From contig VXBP01000411.1 of NCBI GenBank assembly GCA_013400115.1, positions 364,280-428,279 of the forward strand: 64,000 bases of DNA, written 5' to 3'. Below, one piece after another: positions 1 to 11,810 of the stretch (the first letter of the stretch is position 1; every line of letters begins with the position of its first letter). The notes beneath the pieces are model-generated. The model did not search any database and had not been told where the DNA came from. It saw only the letters and a program-made list of their open reading frames with translations. This stretch comes from Rhinopomastus cyanomelas. Its lineage: Eukaryota; Chordata; Aves; Bucerotiformes; Rhinopomastidae. A program made the position numbers and the translations under genes.

Positions 1-2435
1 AGCCCTTTAGCAGTGGTAGATGTTATCCTCTATGGGGACGGCATTAAGGTGTTTAGATGACACCCATGGAACCCTTTTACAAAGTCAGTCTGACAACAGA
101 GCCAAGCAGTAGAACAGCTTTACACTCAGAAGATAAAAAACCCAACAAAACAACTAACTTCCCATATTTCTTTATTAAAGCTAGGTAACACATTCTCAGG
201 AATACCAGGTGTCCTGGTTTTAGGGCTAAAGGTAGAACCCACACAGAACAGATTCTTGTTAACAGAAGAATTTTAGAATAAGAGAGATCAGGCAACTGGA
301 ATAAAATGCTGTAATTTTAAAGGGGGAAACTAAGAGGGATAATGAGAGGAAAGAGGGTACAAGAAGAGTAAGAAATAATGTACAAAAAACCAGTACAACT
401 GCAGCTGCGGTCTGAGACACCGGTGTAGCAGGAATAAAGGGCATGGTCCCAGAGCAACCAGGGCCAGCAGGAACACTGCTGTCCTGGAGCAGAGTTCAGA
501 GGAAAACTGAAGCCAAAAGGAGTCAGGGCATTCAGGCAGCTGAGGCTGTGAGGGTGAAACAGAGCTGAAATAAAAGTACTCAGTAGCTCAAAACACCACA
601 TCAGAATGGCTTCTGTCCTTCTGACTCTTCACTCCTCCTTCTTCACAGAACACCCTTTGCACTCGCACCTCACGCACAGCATGTGTTCCCTTAAAACCTT
701 TTTTCTTTAAACTAAATCCAGGCTTTACCGCTGAAAATTGCTATCATTGCCATTTTATACTCCCACAGATAGTTGTGTCTGCAGAATCTTAGGTGGAGTG
801 CCACTTATTTCCTGAAGCAAGTATGCACACTCCAACCAAAACACAATGAGTGTAGAGACTGTAAATGGTTCACACTTTGCCCGTCAGACAGAACAAACCA
901 CATTTAAGAGCCCTGCAGGGCAGCTGCCCCAGTGTGACCCACAGGTCATGAAGCCCCCTCCACACAGGTACACGGCAGAGTCCCGTACTGCTGTGCAGAG
1001 CCATCAGGGATATTTGATGTCAGACATCTTGCAGGCTGCGCAGCGCTGCTACGCTCTCCTAAATGGCAGCTTTATTGCCTCCAGCAACTGGCTGCGCGGC
1101 AGCAGCAAACAAAACTGACTTTGTTGCTACGTTTGCTTGGCTGAGAAGGTTCTGGACCTTTATGCTGCAATGCAGATTTCTAACTGTAGACGTAAGGAAC
1201 GTCAGTAAAGGCCAGAACATCTGTGTAACCCCTTACAGAATACAAGCCTAGTAGGAGTTTGACAGAAACTAATCAATATCAAATTACACATGTCAGACCT
1301 ACGATTCTAGGTCAGTATTAAATTTGATACCTTTAATGCTTCTTATATTGTCTTGTTATGTTTAATGGCACTGCAATTAAAAAATCCATTTAAGAGTCTC
1401 CTGTGCCATTAGCACATTTTTGCACACGCTGGAACGAACTTCAGTTTTCACAGGCATCCAGTCTCAATAAATGTTTTCACTAGAACACTGAAGGGTAAGT
1501 CTCCAATACTGAAAAACAACAGAGAATCAAACCCATCCTGTGATTCCGTTTTTATGTTTTCATCAGCCTCAACTACTGAAAATAAAAATGCTTGTCTGTA
1601 CAGGACAGAAGTGCAGTGACCTCACTTGTAGAAGGTGTCACCCCACAGCACTACTGGCTTTAAAACACAATTACTGCGACTCCCGCCGCTGTAGCAGGCA
1701 GAGAAGCCAGTGTTTTCCATGCTGCACGCCTCAGCGTTCGCATTGCTTTGTTAGCACCGATGCTTCACCGCGCTCTGTGGAATATATTCTGTACTCCAGA
1801 TGACACTGGCATTGTTCCTTGGCACGCACGAAGAGACACGTGAAGCTTTGGCACAAACTCGCAGGCCAAAAACCTAAATACCCTTCCAGACCAGGGCAAG
1901 TAAAGGATGCAATTTAACAAGAGCTGACTGCATCCCATGGCTGGTCACACACACAGCAAGTGTACTCACACAGTGATGTGCAACTTTAATTCAGTCACTG
2001 CTTTATATGTTTTAAAGTGAAACTTCCCTGAGAGAAAAATGACAGACATGAAGACGTGTGCATGTATATTGCAAGGATGAAAGAAGCCAGGCTGGGTCTG
2101 TACAGACAACACTGTCCTTACTTTCACTGCCATTTATGGACTTCATCCTCATTTCTAGCGTTGCATCCAAGACGTGTTTTTGTTAGGTGTTAATTACACA
2201 CTACAAAATTCTGGGGTGTAACAACCTACCAATACTCAGATCTTAATGCTTAGGACTGTTAGCCCCTACCAGAGTACACAAGAAACCATAAGCCATAAAA
2301 AGTAATTAGAGTCACTTCCTTCTATTTCTCCACACCTCAATACACAAACTTCATCCTGAAACATAACCCTATCCAAGAAAGCCATCCTCTAAGGAATCTG
2401 ATATATACACTACAAACGGAAGGAATCCCTAATAA
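1..2435. other. Unique non-coding stretch, locally CpG-rich
   Basis: No gene or repeat is recognised here. The longest open frames are about 90 codons (846-1118 and 1540-1803 on plus, 317-601 on minus). They lack recognisable domains and read as chance frames. CpG is noticeably more frequent at about 1020-1140 and 1670-1780 than in the surrounding AT-rich sequence, which could mark a conserved or regulatory element, but no promoter motif is evident. Confidence 0.5.
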
Positions 2436-2611
2436 TAGAATCACAGAATGTTAGGGATCGGAAGGGGCCTCGAAAGATCGTCCAGTCCAATCCTCCTGCC
2501 AGAGCAGGATCTCCTAGATCAAGTCACACAGGAACATGTCCAAGCAAGTTTTAAACGTACGTAGAGAAGGAGACTCCACAACCTCCCTGGGCAGCCCATT
2601 CTGTTGTTCTT
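2436..2611 (-). mobile_element. CR1 LINE, 5'-truncated 3' end
   Basis: The plus strand starts with the reverse complement of the CR1 3' octamer tail (aatagaatcacagaatg). The conserved 'gatcgtccagtccaatcctcctgccagagcagg' block follows, described here only by its position (about 2476-2510), then the 'caagtcacacaggaacatg' block and the 'ctccctgggcagccc' segment that encodes the end of ORF2. The copy is about 175 bp and breaks off in the last ORF2 codons. Several C-to-T type changes suggest moderate age. Confidence 0.93.
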
Positions 2612-5600
2612 AACACTACCAGTTGATGTAGTTTAATAACAGACGTACCTTTAACGGCAGCACAAACCTTTAGGTCTGGAACAGAGACGTGACCACAGTT
2701 ACCTCCGACAGGTTAGCAGGAATGACATTTGCATTCATTATTTCCTTCAGAAATGTACGCACAGAACCCAAGGTCACGTGAAAATGAGAGTCTTACAGTG
2801 TAACACTTCTTACATGAGCATTTTTATTAGCTGATCATCTTGTCTGCTGTATGCTCAGACAGGAGCAATCCATACTGTAGTTGCTTTACTTTGTTCATAC
2901 TAGCTGCTTAGAGTTACAAGTCTATTTTAAACTGAAACTACAGTCAGTCTGTGTATGCTTCAGATCCTTTCCATACCTCCAGCAGATGATTTATGCACCA
3001 TGTACAGTCACTACATAATCCTGCTCTTTGTCTGGAATTGGAAGAGAGTAACATGAAGCTAGAAGACACATAGTGGCTGAACACCTAAATCCCTGTCTTA
3101 TCCAATTTGATGCTTCAGTTACCAGAACACTTACATAAGAAAAATAATTCACCATTACAGTACCTTTTTAAACATTGTTGTGCCAGAGTTCTGTCGTAGA
3201 TCTTGACAGGAAAACAAGATTTCATGTCTAACACCACACCTAAGCTTCAGCTTAGAAAGAACTGCTGACACTGGACAAAAGATCTATCACCTAATGAGAA
3301 ACTTCCAAGAAGCTTGTCTATTCCCTTACAAATAATGACAACTAATGAGTCAGGAAAACAGAATCCTTTTGGGTACACAGAGACGATTTCAAATAAACAA
3401 TTGGCAGCAGTTCACTCGTCACTGTGGACAGCAATTTTCCTCCATGGAGCATGAGCAAAACATGCTACGTACTGATACGCACAGGTCCTCGACAGAATTA
3501 GCCACACTCACAGCCTAGCTCAAGTAATCTGGGACACAGAGTTTATGTCATTATTGACTATTACTATCTTGCTGTACTAACTGATAATGAAGTGAGAAAT
3601 GCTCATGAACCCTAACGTAGAAGTTGGTTCAAGGTGCATTTCTGATTTGAGCCTCACAACTCTTTTCAGATGCCTTTACAGACACCTTTTCAGACTGAAA
3701 AGGAATCTTAGAGCGCCGTTTCCCCCTTAGTTTGAGGAAACCCAGTCTTGGATAAAAATCCTGATCCTGCTTGGGTGCTTTTGACCTATAGCTGAAGTAA
3801 CCTTCAAAAAACACAACACTTTTTTATCTTCTCCTGTCCTTTTCTCCCTCCTTCTCCTCTCCAGATTACACACTCTTTGGCTTCAGCCAGGCAACTTTCT
3901 TGAGGATTGGGCTAAATAGTCAGAAATGCAAACTTCCCAGATTACAATAAGTAATCACAGTATTTCTTTTACAGCCATGAAGAATAAATGTCAGTTCATT
4001 TTATACTTAAATTTAGCATTTACAGACGTCCTTCATCATACATTTCAGTCTTGAAGATCAGAAAGAAAATACAGACACTAATGTGAGGGGGGAAAAAGAG
4101 GAGGGGAACCTAAGCCAAACTAAAATTGAGCTAGTGCCTCTCTGCACAGTTAAGACAGAAGCTGTCAAGTCCAGCTGAACAAACAACTAACAGACAGAAA
4201 TTCTGAATAGCAGCATCAGTTGAAAAGCTTATTTTAAAATATAACACATTTATTTCAATCCCCACGGAAAAGGTAATCACCGATTGGCTTGGAACAGCAC
4301 CAGGACTGGTTCAGCAGAACCATTTCCTTCAATAAACACACGGCTTGCTCTCAGCCCGGGAAGGGCAGAATAGCACATAGTTAATTTGCTATTGCTCTGC
4401 TCACCCCACCTTCAAATATTTGTGTTTGGGGTAATGCTGACCACTGGGACATATGTTCCTGTGCCTCGAGCCCAGTGAGGTCAAACTATGTCCTTACCTT
4501 GCTCTGCTTCCCTGAAGAGAAATTAATTATACAGAAGGTGAAAGTAAGAATAGCAACTTTTGTTCCTGCCATGCCTTTCATATCCAATGATCTGAAAACA
4601 CATGCTTAAGTACTCTGGGAGCTGAATGCCAGAGCTCTTCTGCAGTCCACAGTAACAGCACACAACAGGCTGGGTAAAAAGCAAAAAGAATCTATGTGCA
4701 ACTTCTTACACCATCCTATGGCTACAACAACTCCAGGTTCAGCCTCTGGCTGTTTTCCCTCATACAACCTTTTCTGACCAAGATCTTAGGAAAATCTCAG
4801 TCCTAACTCCTGCCAGAATTCCTAAACCCCAGAAATAGGTCACAATAAGCAGAATAAAGTAGAATGAAACAAAATAAAGGGAGGAAAAAAGTGGATTCAG
4901 ACCAGTGCAGCAAAACATGAATTACTGATATATGCCTGTCTTCTTGAAAGTCCAAACTCTCAAGCTGACATGCATGGAAGCAGGACAGGAACAGGAAAAA
5001 CAGTAACTGAATCCTAGATATAAAATTACTGAGCACTGAGATCACACATTCGGCTACAACAAGGGCCGACAAATTCCATCAAGACCTGTCACGTCCACGT
5101 ATTCTGTAGTACAAACAACCGTATCAGTTGACAGGGAAAAACTGTTATAACGTTCTGCTATTAAAAGCCAAAACTATAATGCAATACTCCCATAAGAAAA
5201 GGCTTCTGGAAAAGAGCACATGAAGCCTAGGCACGGCCAGCTGATAATTATTTATTATGTCAATTTTTCCCCGACTCTTGAAAGGACAGAAAAAAAGAGA
5301 ACACTTTCTGAAGGTTCCCTGACCAAATGCTTGTGAGTCACTTTCTGAAACTCAAGTCGTTGCACTGCTGCAGCCAAACTGGACAACAACATGGGCCTTC
5401 TGAGGAGTAACTGTGGCTCTAAGCTCTATTTTACTCAAGCATGTCTTTCAGAAAAATAACTTCACAGTTTTGAGTAAATTGGTCTAGGGGGAAAATATAT
5501 GTTGATCTTCACATGGGAAGTAACCCCACAGGCAACCAAGAGCAGCACCACATTCAAGAGCAGGGGGCTCTCTGCAGCCCTGGGCATAGGCAAGAAATGA

Positions 5601-6392
5601 GAAAGGTTAACTCTTTTGTAGGTGTTTGGTTTCCCAGATCATTTAGGTCTCTTGGAGAAGTCACCTTGGCACATCTGTAATGCTGGGAAGGAGCCAGGTC
5701 AAGATCCTTAGAGATTTCAGTGCTGAACTGAGCATAAGTTGTGGTACAAGGTCCAGGACTGGTTTCAGATTCAACATTAAACAGCATATGACAGACAGAA
5801 ACACTGTCAGCCTCGAGACAGCAGCTACATTCAAAGCAGAATATATTACAAGACCACAAAAAGGGCAGTGGAAAGCACAGAACCTTGAAGGACATTGGTA
5901 CGTAATACAAGAAGGTAGAACCAAAGATAATGCCCAAAGGAGAAAGTAAAACTATACAGAATGAGAAGTTTTCAAGGTTATTGGTACAAATGGAGCAACC
6001 TCAATGTCAAAGGAGAACACTTTTAAGGAGTGAAGGGGATGCAGAAAAGTTCTTGGAAGAGCTCTGCAGCAGGTTTTATGCAGCTGGCCTATGCTGCCCA
6101 TAGCAATGACATCCAATCCCAGTGCCACTTCAACATACTGAAGGAAGCTAACGCAGAGTGTTAGCACAAAGCTCAGAACTCCTCCAGTTGTGATCTCCTT
6201 GTAGCGTTAAGCTCTAACAGATTTTTCTACCAGCTAAGAAATGACCACTGTGCTGTACATTGCACTCTTCCTTCTGAGTGAAACAGATTTTACAAGCATC
6301 ACCAGTCGCAATTTTAATTTTGCACTTCAGAACAAACAGTCAAAGGAATAAAGCTTGGTACCAATCTATAAATTAAATATATTATCACTAAC
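2612..6392. other. Unique stretch with no recognised gene
   Basis: This is AT-rich sequence without identifiable repeats. One splice-flanked open segment on the minus strand (3164-3270) is listed separately. Around 5554-5949 open frames of 87-127 codons overlap on both strands. They show no domain, and simultaneous openness on both strands points to low stop density rather than coding. At 4496-4509 a 14-nt stretch sits between a good minus-strand acceptor and donor and is probably chance. Confidence 0.5.
3164..3270 (-). other. Candidate exon (unproven), minus strand
   Basis: On the minus strand an acceptor (tcttttgtccag) is followed by 107 nt open in one frame (2 nt plus 35 codons) and then a donor (AAAAAG|gtactg). 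The translation includes the residues LRCGVRHEILFSCQDLRQN and matches no family I recognise. A second donor (gtaagtg) lies about 30 nt downstream. Segments like this also occur by chance in intronic DNA, so it is only a candidate. Confidence 0.15.
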
Positions 6393-6686
6393 CCTGCTGA
6401 GACCCCATCTGAAGTACTGTGTCCAGCTCTGGGCCCTTCAGTTCCAGAAGAACAAACTGCTTGAAAGAGTCCAGCGCACAGCCACAAAGATGATGGAGTG
6501 CAACATCTCTCTGACGAGGAATGGCTGAGGGAGCTGGGTCTCTTGAGCTTGGAAGAAAGAAGGCTGAGAGGTGACCTAATTATGGTTTATAAATACGTGA
6601 AGGGTGGGTGTCAGGAGGATGGAGCCAGGCTCTGCTCAGTGGCACCTACTGACAGGACAAGGGGCAAGCTGGAACACAGGAGGTTC
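6393..6686 (+). mobile_element. CR1 LINE, ORF2 C-terminal part
   Basis: This plus-strand CR1 begins at 'ctgagaccccatctgaagta' and runs through the ORF2 C-terminal region, whose frame reads LRELGLLSLEERRLRGDL and then VYKYVKGGCQEDGARL. It stops abruptly at 'ggaacacaggaggttc'. The expected last ORF2 codons and 3' UTR are missing here. A plus-strand 3' end reappears at 7018-7093, so this copy was interrupted by minus-strand CR1 pieces. Confidence 0.93.
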
Positions 6687-6760
6687 TAGGATCATAGAAT
6701 CATCAGGGATTGGAAGGGACCTCAAAAGATCATCTAGTCCAATCCCCCTGCCAGAGCAGG
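6687..6760 (-). mobile_element. CR1 LINE, short 3' end
   Basis: About 75 bp of minus-strand CR1 3' terminus: the octamer tail, the variant 'catcagggattggaaggga', and the 'agtccaatccccctgcc' block. It ends at 'agagcagg', followed by 26 bp of unassigned sequence. It abuts the plus-strand fragment upstream with no gap. The 'catcagggattgg' variant recurs, inverted, at about 7060, which suggests a shared origin with the 7018-7093 piece. Confidence 0.88.
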
Positions 6761-6788
6761 CTCATCTCACTGGAGAAGCCATGGAATC

Positions 6789-7006
6789 AGAATCATAGAA
6801 TCATTACGGATTGGAAGGGACCTCGAAAGATCATCTAGTCCAATCCCCCCTGCCACAGCAGGATCACCTAGACCAAGTCACACAGGAACACATCCAGGCG
6901 GGTCTGGAACATCTCCAGTGAAGGAGACTCCACAATCACCCTGGGCAGCCTGTTCCAGTGCTCCGTTACCCTCACTGTGAAGAAGTTCCTTCTCAGGTCG
7001 ATGTGG
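6789..7006 (-). mobile_element. CR1 LINE, 3' end with ORF2 tail
   Basis: This minus-strand CR1 of about 218 bp belongs to the 'attacggattgg' subfamily. It has the octamer tail, the 3' UTR block and the last about 45 codons of ORF2 (frame reads RRNFFTVRVTEHWNRLPR, then LEMFQTRLDVFLCDLV before the stop). The frame is uninterrupted up to the 5' break, suggesting a relatively young copy. It sits inside the split plus-strand CR1. Confidence 0.93.
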
Positions 7007-7017
7007 GTTGGAAGGAA

Positions 7018-7093
7018 CCTGCTGTGGCAGGGGGATTGGACTAGATGATCTTTCAAGTTGCCTTCCAATCCCTGATGTTCTGTGATTCTGTGA
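7018..7093 (+). mobile_element. CR1 LINE, 3' end
   Basis: Plus-strand CR1 3' terminus: 'ctgctgtggcaggggg', the 'ggactagatgatctttcaag' block and the tail 'tgttctgtgattctgtga'. It could be the 3' remainder of the copy beginning at 6393, or an inverted sibling of 6687-6760. The two share the 'catcagggattgg' variant read on opposite strands. Confidence 0.9.
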
Positions 7094-9416
7094 ACTTACA
7101 GCCTCACCATTCATTTGAGAAAGCCAGCTAAAGCAGACAATGGATCACAGAGCAACGCAAGCGGCAATCCAAACAATTTAAAATAACCCTTTTACTTCCT
7201 TTCAGGTTGTCAGATCTGCTGCAAGCGGCAATTACCGACATTCCCTGGCACAGTCACACTTGTCCTAAACAACAGGCTGAGGTCAACTCTGTCTCTTCTT
7301 ACAAAATCCCATGAAATCTTTGGATTGTACTCCAGTTCTCCCCAGGGCAGATCATGGTTGAACTTCAGCTGCCTAAGCAATGATACCTCTTCCAGACACC
7401 TAAAACCAAATAAACCGCCTTTTAAATACTAGTGATCCCTACAAATACTGTCTGTAATTAAAATTATGACATGGCTTTTGAATGTTTGTGAAACGTTTTG
7501 ATAGGCTCCAATATGGGAATTATTTCTGCACTATTTTATTATATAGGAACAATGCAGCAACTAGGGAAAAATATTCTTCCCCTTTATAAGATGGACACAA
7601 CGAGCACCATTAGTTTCCACTGTGCCACTGTACATTCCCAAGTGAGCTGAGGAACCACAAGTCAGTGTTACATTAGGACAAAGACGAATCCTGTCTTATG
7701 GACAAAGGGAAGCAGTTAACCTGACGGTGGCTGTCACACCTCTACAGCTGATTTAGTAGAAGAGGTGAGGTCAGTGCTTTGCAAACTCTCGTGTATTAGT
7801 CATTTCAGCCAACCTAGATGACTTTCTGATGAATGGTCAGAAGGCTATTTTTGCATCTGCTTGCCAGTTCAGCGATGATAACAAGCATTACTGGCGGCGG
7901 TTTCCTGCACTGTTCCAGCTAAATATGCAGCAGCAGCCAGCCCATACCACCCAGATTTTAAAGAAACAAGTAGAAGACAAGAGAAACACAGTGACCAAGG
8001 AAAACTACAAAAGCTTCACATGTATGTCTTGGAGATACTACTTTCAAAAAGCGTAAAACCATGGAAGTCCCTTCCAATTCAACCCCTCACAAAAGCAAGC
8101 AGGTGGACTAGTCAGCTAGTCATGGACTACGTAAAGGAGCAGCAGCCACGAGGACTCTGCTGATCTGAACTGTCTCAACAAAGAGTCACTGGACCACTGG
8201 CCCAACCACATAGGAATCCAGTCTGCTTCTATGGAGGACTTGGTTCATCGTACTTTATTATCCATTACTGTACAGTGTCCTGAGAGCTTTAAAGTAAAAA
8301 GACAACCAAAGATTTCTAGTTAAACCATTCCACTTTCCTCCTTGAGTACCTTTCAGTAGGGCAAAACATTGTGCTGACATTGTATATACACTGCTGTCAT
8401 CATTTTTCATGACTTAAAGTTTTAGAGCAAATACACAAAGCAGCTCGTATCTGCTACCCAACGCATTCACAGCGCTAATTTCAAGATGTTAAGAAAACCT
8501 GGCTGAAGTCTAATTCCCCACTAGCTGCAGCTCAAAGAGGTGTTTTTAAAAGACCTTACCTTTTAATTATTGTGATTCATTTGCACCAAAACTAAAAACC
8601 AGCTCTGTCTCTACAGTAGTGTGCCATCTTTCGTTAGAAGGCAAGAGCCTTCCACAAATAACTACTAGAATAATGATGGTTTGATGGTTTTAAACAGCAA
8701 CAGATGAACAGAATGTATAAGGTATGAAAAAGATCACAGCAGACAGAGCGGTACCTGAATCTATTTCTTGGGAACACTTCTTCCCAGCTCTGTCAAAATG
8801 GAGTCAGGAATCCCTTTTCCTAAATTTACACCCTGAAAGAAGACTTGAATGTTGATCTGCATCCTTTGTATTCTGGCTTCAAACATTTGCTAAGCCCATA
8901 TCTGCTTTCAAACCAAGTCATGGATCACTTCACGCTACTAATACTTATCCTCACACAGAACTTGCTACAGAACAGTGTCTGACAGCCAGTTCTGCACAGA
9001 AGGCTGGAATAATTCTGAGTTCTAGACTTACCATGTGATACGAAGGAACAACCTTTTAAGAAGTACTTCCTGACTGACCTTACTGAAGGCAGAACCTTAC
9101 ACCCCCTCTGCTACACACGCTGCTACCAAAGAACAGCTTTGGAGTCCTTAGTCTGTTTATACAAAACTGAAAACCATACTTGGACTCTGATAATCTGAAA
9201 AGCAGAATGCAGGATCTGTAATACACAGGAGGAAAACAGCTGGACAAGGACCAAATCACTTTATGCTGTTATCTAAACAACAATATAAACAAGGAGTCAT
9301 GCACATTGACTTCACAGTCTAATCAAACATGAAACACAACAAACACATGTTAATAACAGACACTCAGCAAGACAAAAAGGTTGAATGAAGTATTCTGATG
9401 AGACTACATGGAAATT
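7094..9416. other. Unique stretch with no recognised gene
   Basis: No repeats are recognised. A minus-strand exon-like segment at 7210-7399 is listed separately. Other short splice-flanked minus-strand segments (for example 8755-8832, which hits a stop near its end) are not convincing. The longest methionine-initiated frame is 75 codons (7829-8056, plus) and shows no domain. Confidence 0.5.
7210..7399 (-). other. Candidate terminal exon (unproven), minus strand
   Basis: On the minus strand a pyrimidine-rich acceptor (gtttatttggttttag) precedes one phase nucleotide and 62 open codons ending in TGA. The translation is protein-like, including DLPWGELEYNPKISWDFVRR and DRVDLSLLFRTSVTVP. An alternative weak donor (tcg|gtaatt) lies 20-25 nt before the stop. 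I recognise no homologous family. It lacks an obvious nearby AATAAA. It is the most protein-like unassigned segment in the window but remains unproven. Confidence 0.2.
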
Positions 9417-9670
9417 CACAGAATCACAGAATTACTGAGGCTGGAAAAGATCTCTAAGATCATCAAGTCCAGCCCATGACCTAACATGACCACAGCCTAG
9501 CCCAGAGCACTAAGTGCCACGTTCAGTCTGTCCTTAAAACACCTCCAGGGACGGGGACTCCGCCACTGCCGTGGGCATTCCATTGCAGTGTCTGATCACC
9601 TTTCTGTGAGGAAGGGCTTCCTAACATCCAACCTAACCCTCCCCTGGCGGCTTCAGGCCCTGCCCTCTCT
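9417..9670 (-). mobile_element. CR1 LINE, older subfamily, 3' end
   Basis: A minus-strand CR1 of a different subfamily. The 3' end reads 'cacagaatcacagaattact', and the body contains 'tccttaaaacacctccaggg' and 'ggaagggcttcctaacatcc'. The usual 'gcaggatcacctag' block is replaced by a sequence ending in 'agagcactaagtgccac'. This matches the CR1 type whose 3' UTR carries 'ccctaagcaccacat'. It is diverged, consistent with an older insertion, and about 254 bp long. Confidence 0.88.
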
Positions 9671-10548
9671 TTGATTGTGTATCAAAGATTTTACCCACAA
9701 CTGCTGCAGTACCCAGAAAACGGAGACAACTATAGCAAACACTTTCATTGACTGACCTGATCATCATACACTTTCCTAAAAGTTGCGGAGAAGCCAAGTT
9801 GCAAGTAACCTGTAAGAAACTGGATCTTCCTACTCCACAGGAGCCATCCTGTTACATGAGATCTAAAGAAATTTGAGGCATTTTCCACCTTCTGATTGCA
9901 AATCTGTCATATTGCAATTGTTTCTGTCAAGCTTCACGCGTATGTTGTATACTTATCTGCTCACAATCCGAGCACGCTGTTTGGTGCTTTAGAAAATAAC
10001 TCTTTTTAACAGACCCTCACAATTCTCCTTTCTTGGGCAACAGCTGGAGAACATTCTGCAACATACTCATTACAGCTCCAAGACGACGAGATGCGTGCTT
10101 TCGGGTCAGACAGGCTGCTCCTGCTTTTCTACCATGATATATTTCTACCATGAAATATTCATCAGGCTTCAGAAGGAGAAAATGCCAGAGATGACAAAAG
10201 GCTTAAAGAAACAGTTCCATCAACTATGAACCTCAGAACGGAGTTTGGGGAGAACTCCAGTATTAGATTGTCACTAATGGACTGTCGTAGGGTTGTACTA
10301 TGTATTTAATAGACTCAGCCTAAGTTGCCAAGCTCTTCAGTACAGACTTCCTTGAGGTTACACAAAGACATTGCTCTACTCAGCAACACAAGGCCATAAA
10401 TGGCTAAAGAATTCAACTCTCTTAAAAAATGGCTGAGGTATTTAACTTGCAATATCTCACCAACTTAAAAGGTTTGGGATTTTTGACCTAAGTAACTTTT
10501 GAGAATTGTATCTAGACTGCTGTCAAAAAACAGAGTGTCCAGTTACCT
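9671..10548. other. Unique stretch, nothing recognised
   Basis: AT-rich sequence between two minus-strand CR1 copies. A 53-nt segment at about 9764-9816 on the minus strand lies between a good acceptor (tttcttacag) and a donor (atcag|gtcagt) and is open, but it is too short to weigh. No other feature is visible. Confidence 0.45.
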
Positions 10549-11024
10549 TAAGAATCACAAAATCATAGAACTTTAGGGATTGGAAGGGACCACAAAAGAT
10601 CATCCAGCCCAATCCCCCCACCACAGCAGGATCACCTACATCAAGTCACACAGGAACATATCCAGGTGGGTTTTAAATGTCTCCAGAGAAAGAGACCACA
10701 ACTCCCCTGGGCAGCCTGTTCCAGTGCTCTGTCACCCTCATGGGGAAGAAGTTCCTTCTCATATTTATATGGAACCTCCTATGTTCCAGCTCACACCCAT
10801 TACTCCTTGTCCTATCACCAGATGTCATTGAGAAGAGACTGGCTCCATCCTCCTGACACCCACCCCTCACATATTTATAGACATTAGTGAGGTCACCCCA
10901 ACAGGTGAATCCCCAACCTGTACTGGTCCCTGGGGTTGTTCTTGTCCAGATGCAAGACTCTACACTTACCCTTGTTAGACCTCATTACACTTCTCTCAGC
11001 CCAGCTCTCCAGCCTGTTCAGGTC

Positions 11025-11810
11025 TCACTGAAAGGCAGCACAGTCTGCTGGGATTTCAGTGACACCGTCCAGATTTTGTGTCATCAGCAAACTTGCTGAC
11101 AGTGCATGCCAATCCCTCATCCAAGTCATTAATGAATAGATTGAACAGGACTGATCCCAGTACCAACCCTTAGGGCGCTCCACCAAATACAGACCTCCAA
11201 CTAGACTCTGTCCCATTGACCACTACTCTCTGGCTTCTATCCTGGAGCCAGTTCAAGATCCACCTCACTACCCCATCATCCAGATCACGCTGCCTCAGTC
11301 TGCGATCTGACCAGGCTGCGATGACGCTGTGTGAGACTGTCAAATGCCTTCAGTGAAGTCAAAATAGACCACTTCTTTGCTATCATCTGTCCACCTGGTT
11401 ATGTCCTCATAAAAGGCTGTCAGGTTGGTCAAGCATGACTTTCCCTTGGTGAAGCCATGCTGACTGTCCCTAATGACCCTCCTGTCCTCGATGTGCCTGG
11501 AGACAGCGTCCAGGATAAATTGTTCCATCACCTTTCCCAGGATGGATGCGAGGCTGACTGGTCTATAGTTACCTAGGTCCTCCTTCTTTCCCTTTTTGAA
11601 GATTAGAGTGACATTTGCTATCCTCCAGTCCCTAGGCACCTCTCCTGATCTCCATGACTTAGAAAAGATGATGGAGAGTGGCCTAGCAATGACTTCTGCT
11701 GTCTCTCTTAGCATGCAAGGGTGCATCCCATCAGACGCACAGAAGCAAAGAATGTGTTCAGTGTCTCTGTTTTCTCTGTCTCCTCTCTGTCTCCAGGGCA
11801 CCCTCCTCAT
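11025..11810 (-). pseudogene. CR1 ORF2 reverse transcriptase, frameshifted
   Basis: Minus-strand remnant of the CR1 reverse transcriptase. The intact stretch at 11340-11810 contains the N-terminal motifs IFKKGKKEDLGNYRPVSL and QHGFTKGKSCLTNL, then reaches motif A as VVYFDFTEGI. A frameshift follows, where the usual form is a leucine/aspartate-rich 'LDFSKAFDTV'. The catalytic FADDTK box (motif C) can be read at about 11080-11100, but in another frame from the downstream open segment. The enzyme copies CR1 RNA at a nicked target. Here it is dead through frame breaks. Confidence 0.88.

Noticed and set aside
4496..4509. 14-nt micro-exon-like stretch between minus-strand acceptor and donor
   Set aside because: Too short to carry evidence, and no neighbouring exons support it.
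5554..5949. Overlapping open frames on both strands (up to 127 codons)
   Set aside because: Openness on both strands and no recognisable protein pattern suggest low stop density, not a gene.
8755..8832. 78-nt splice-flanked minus-strand segment
   Set aside because: Its only open frame ends in TAG before the donor, and no family is recognised.
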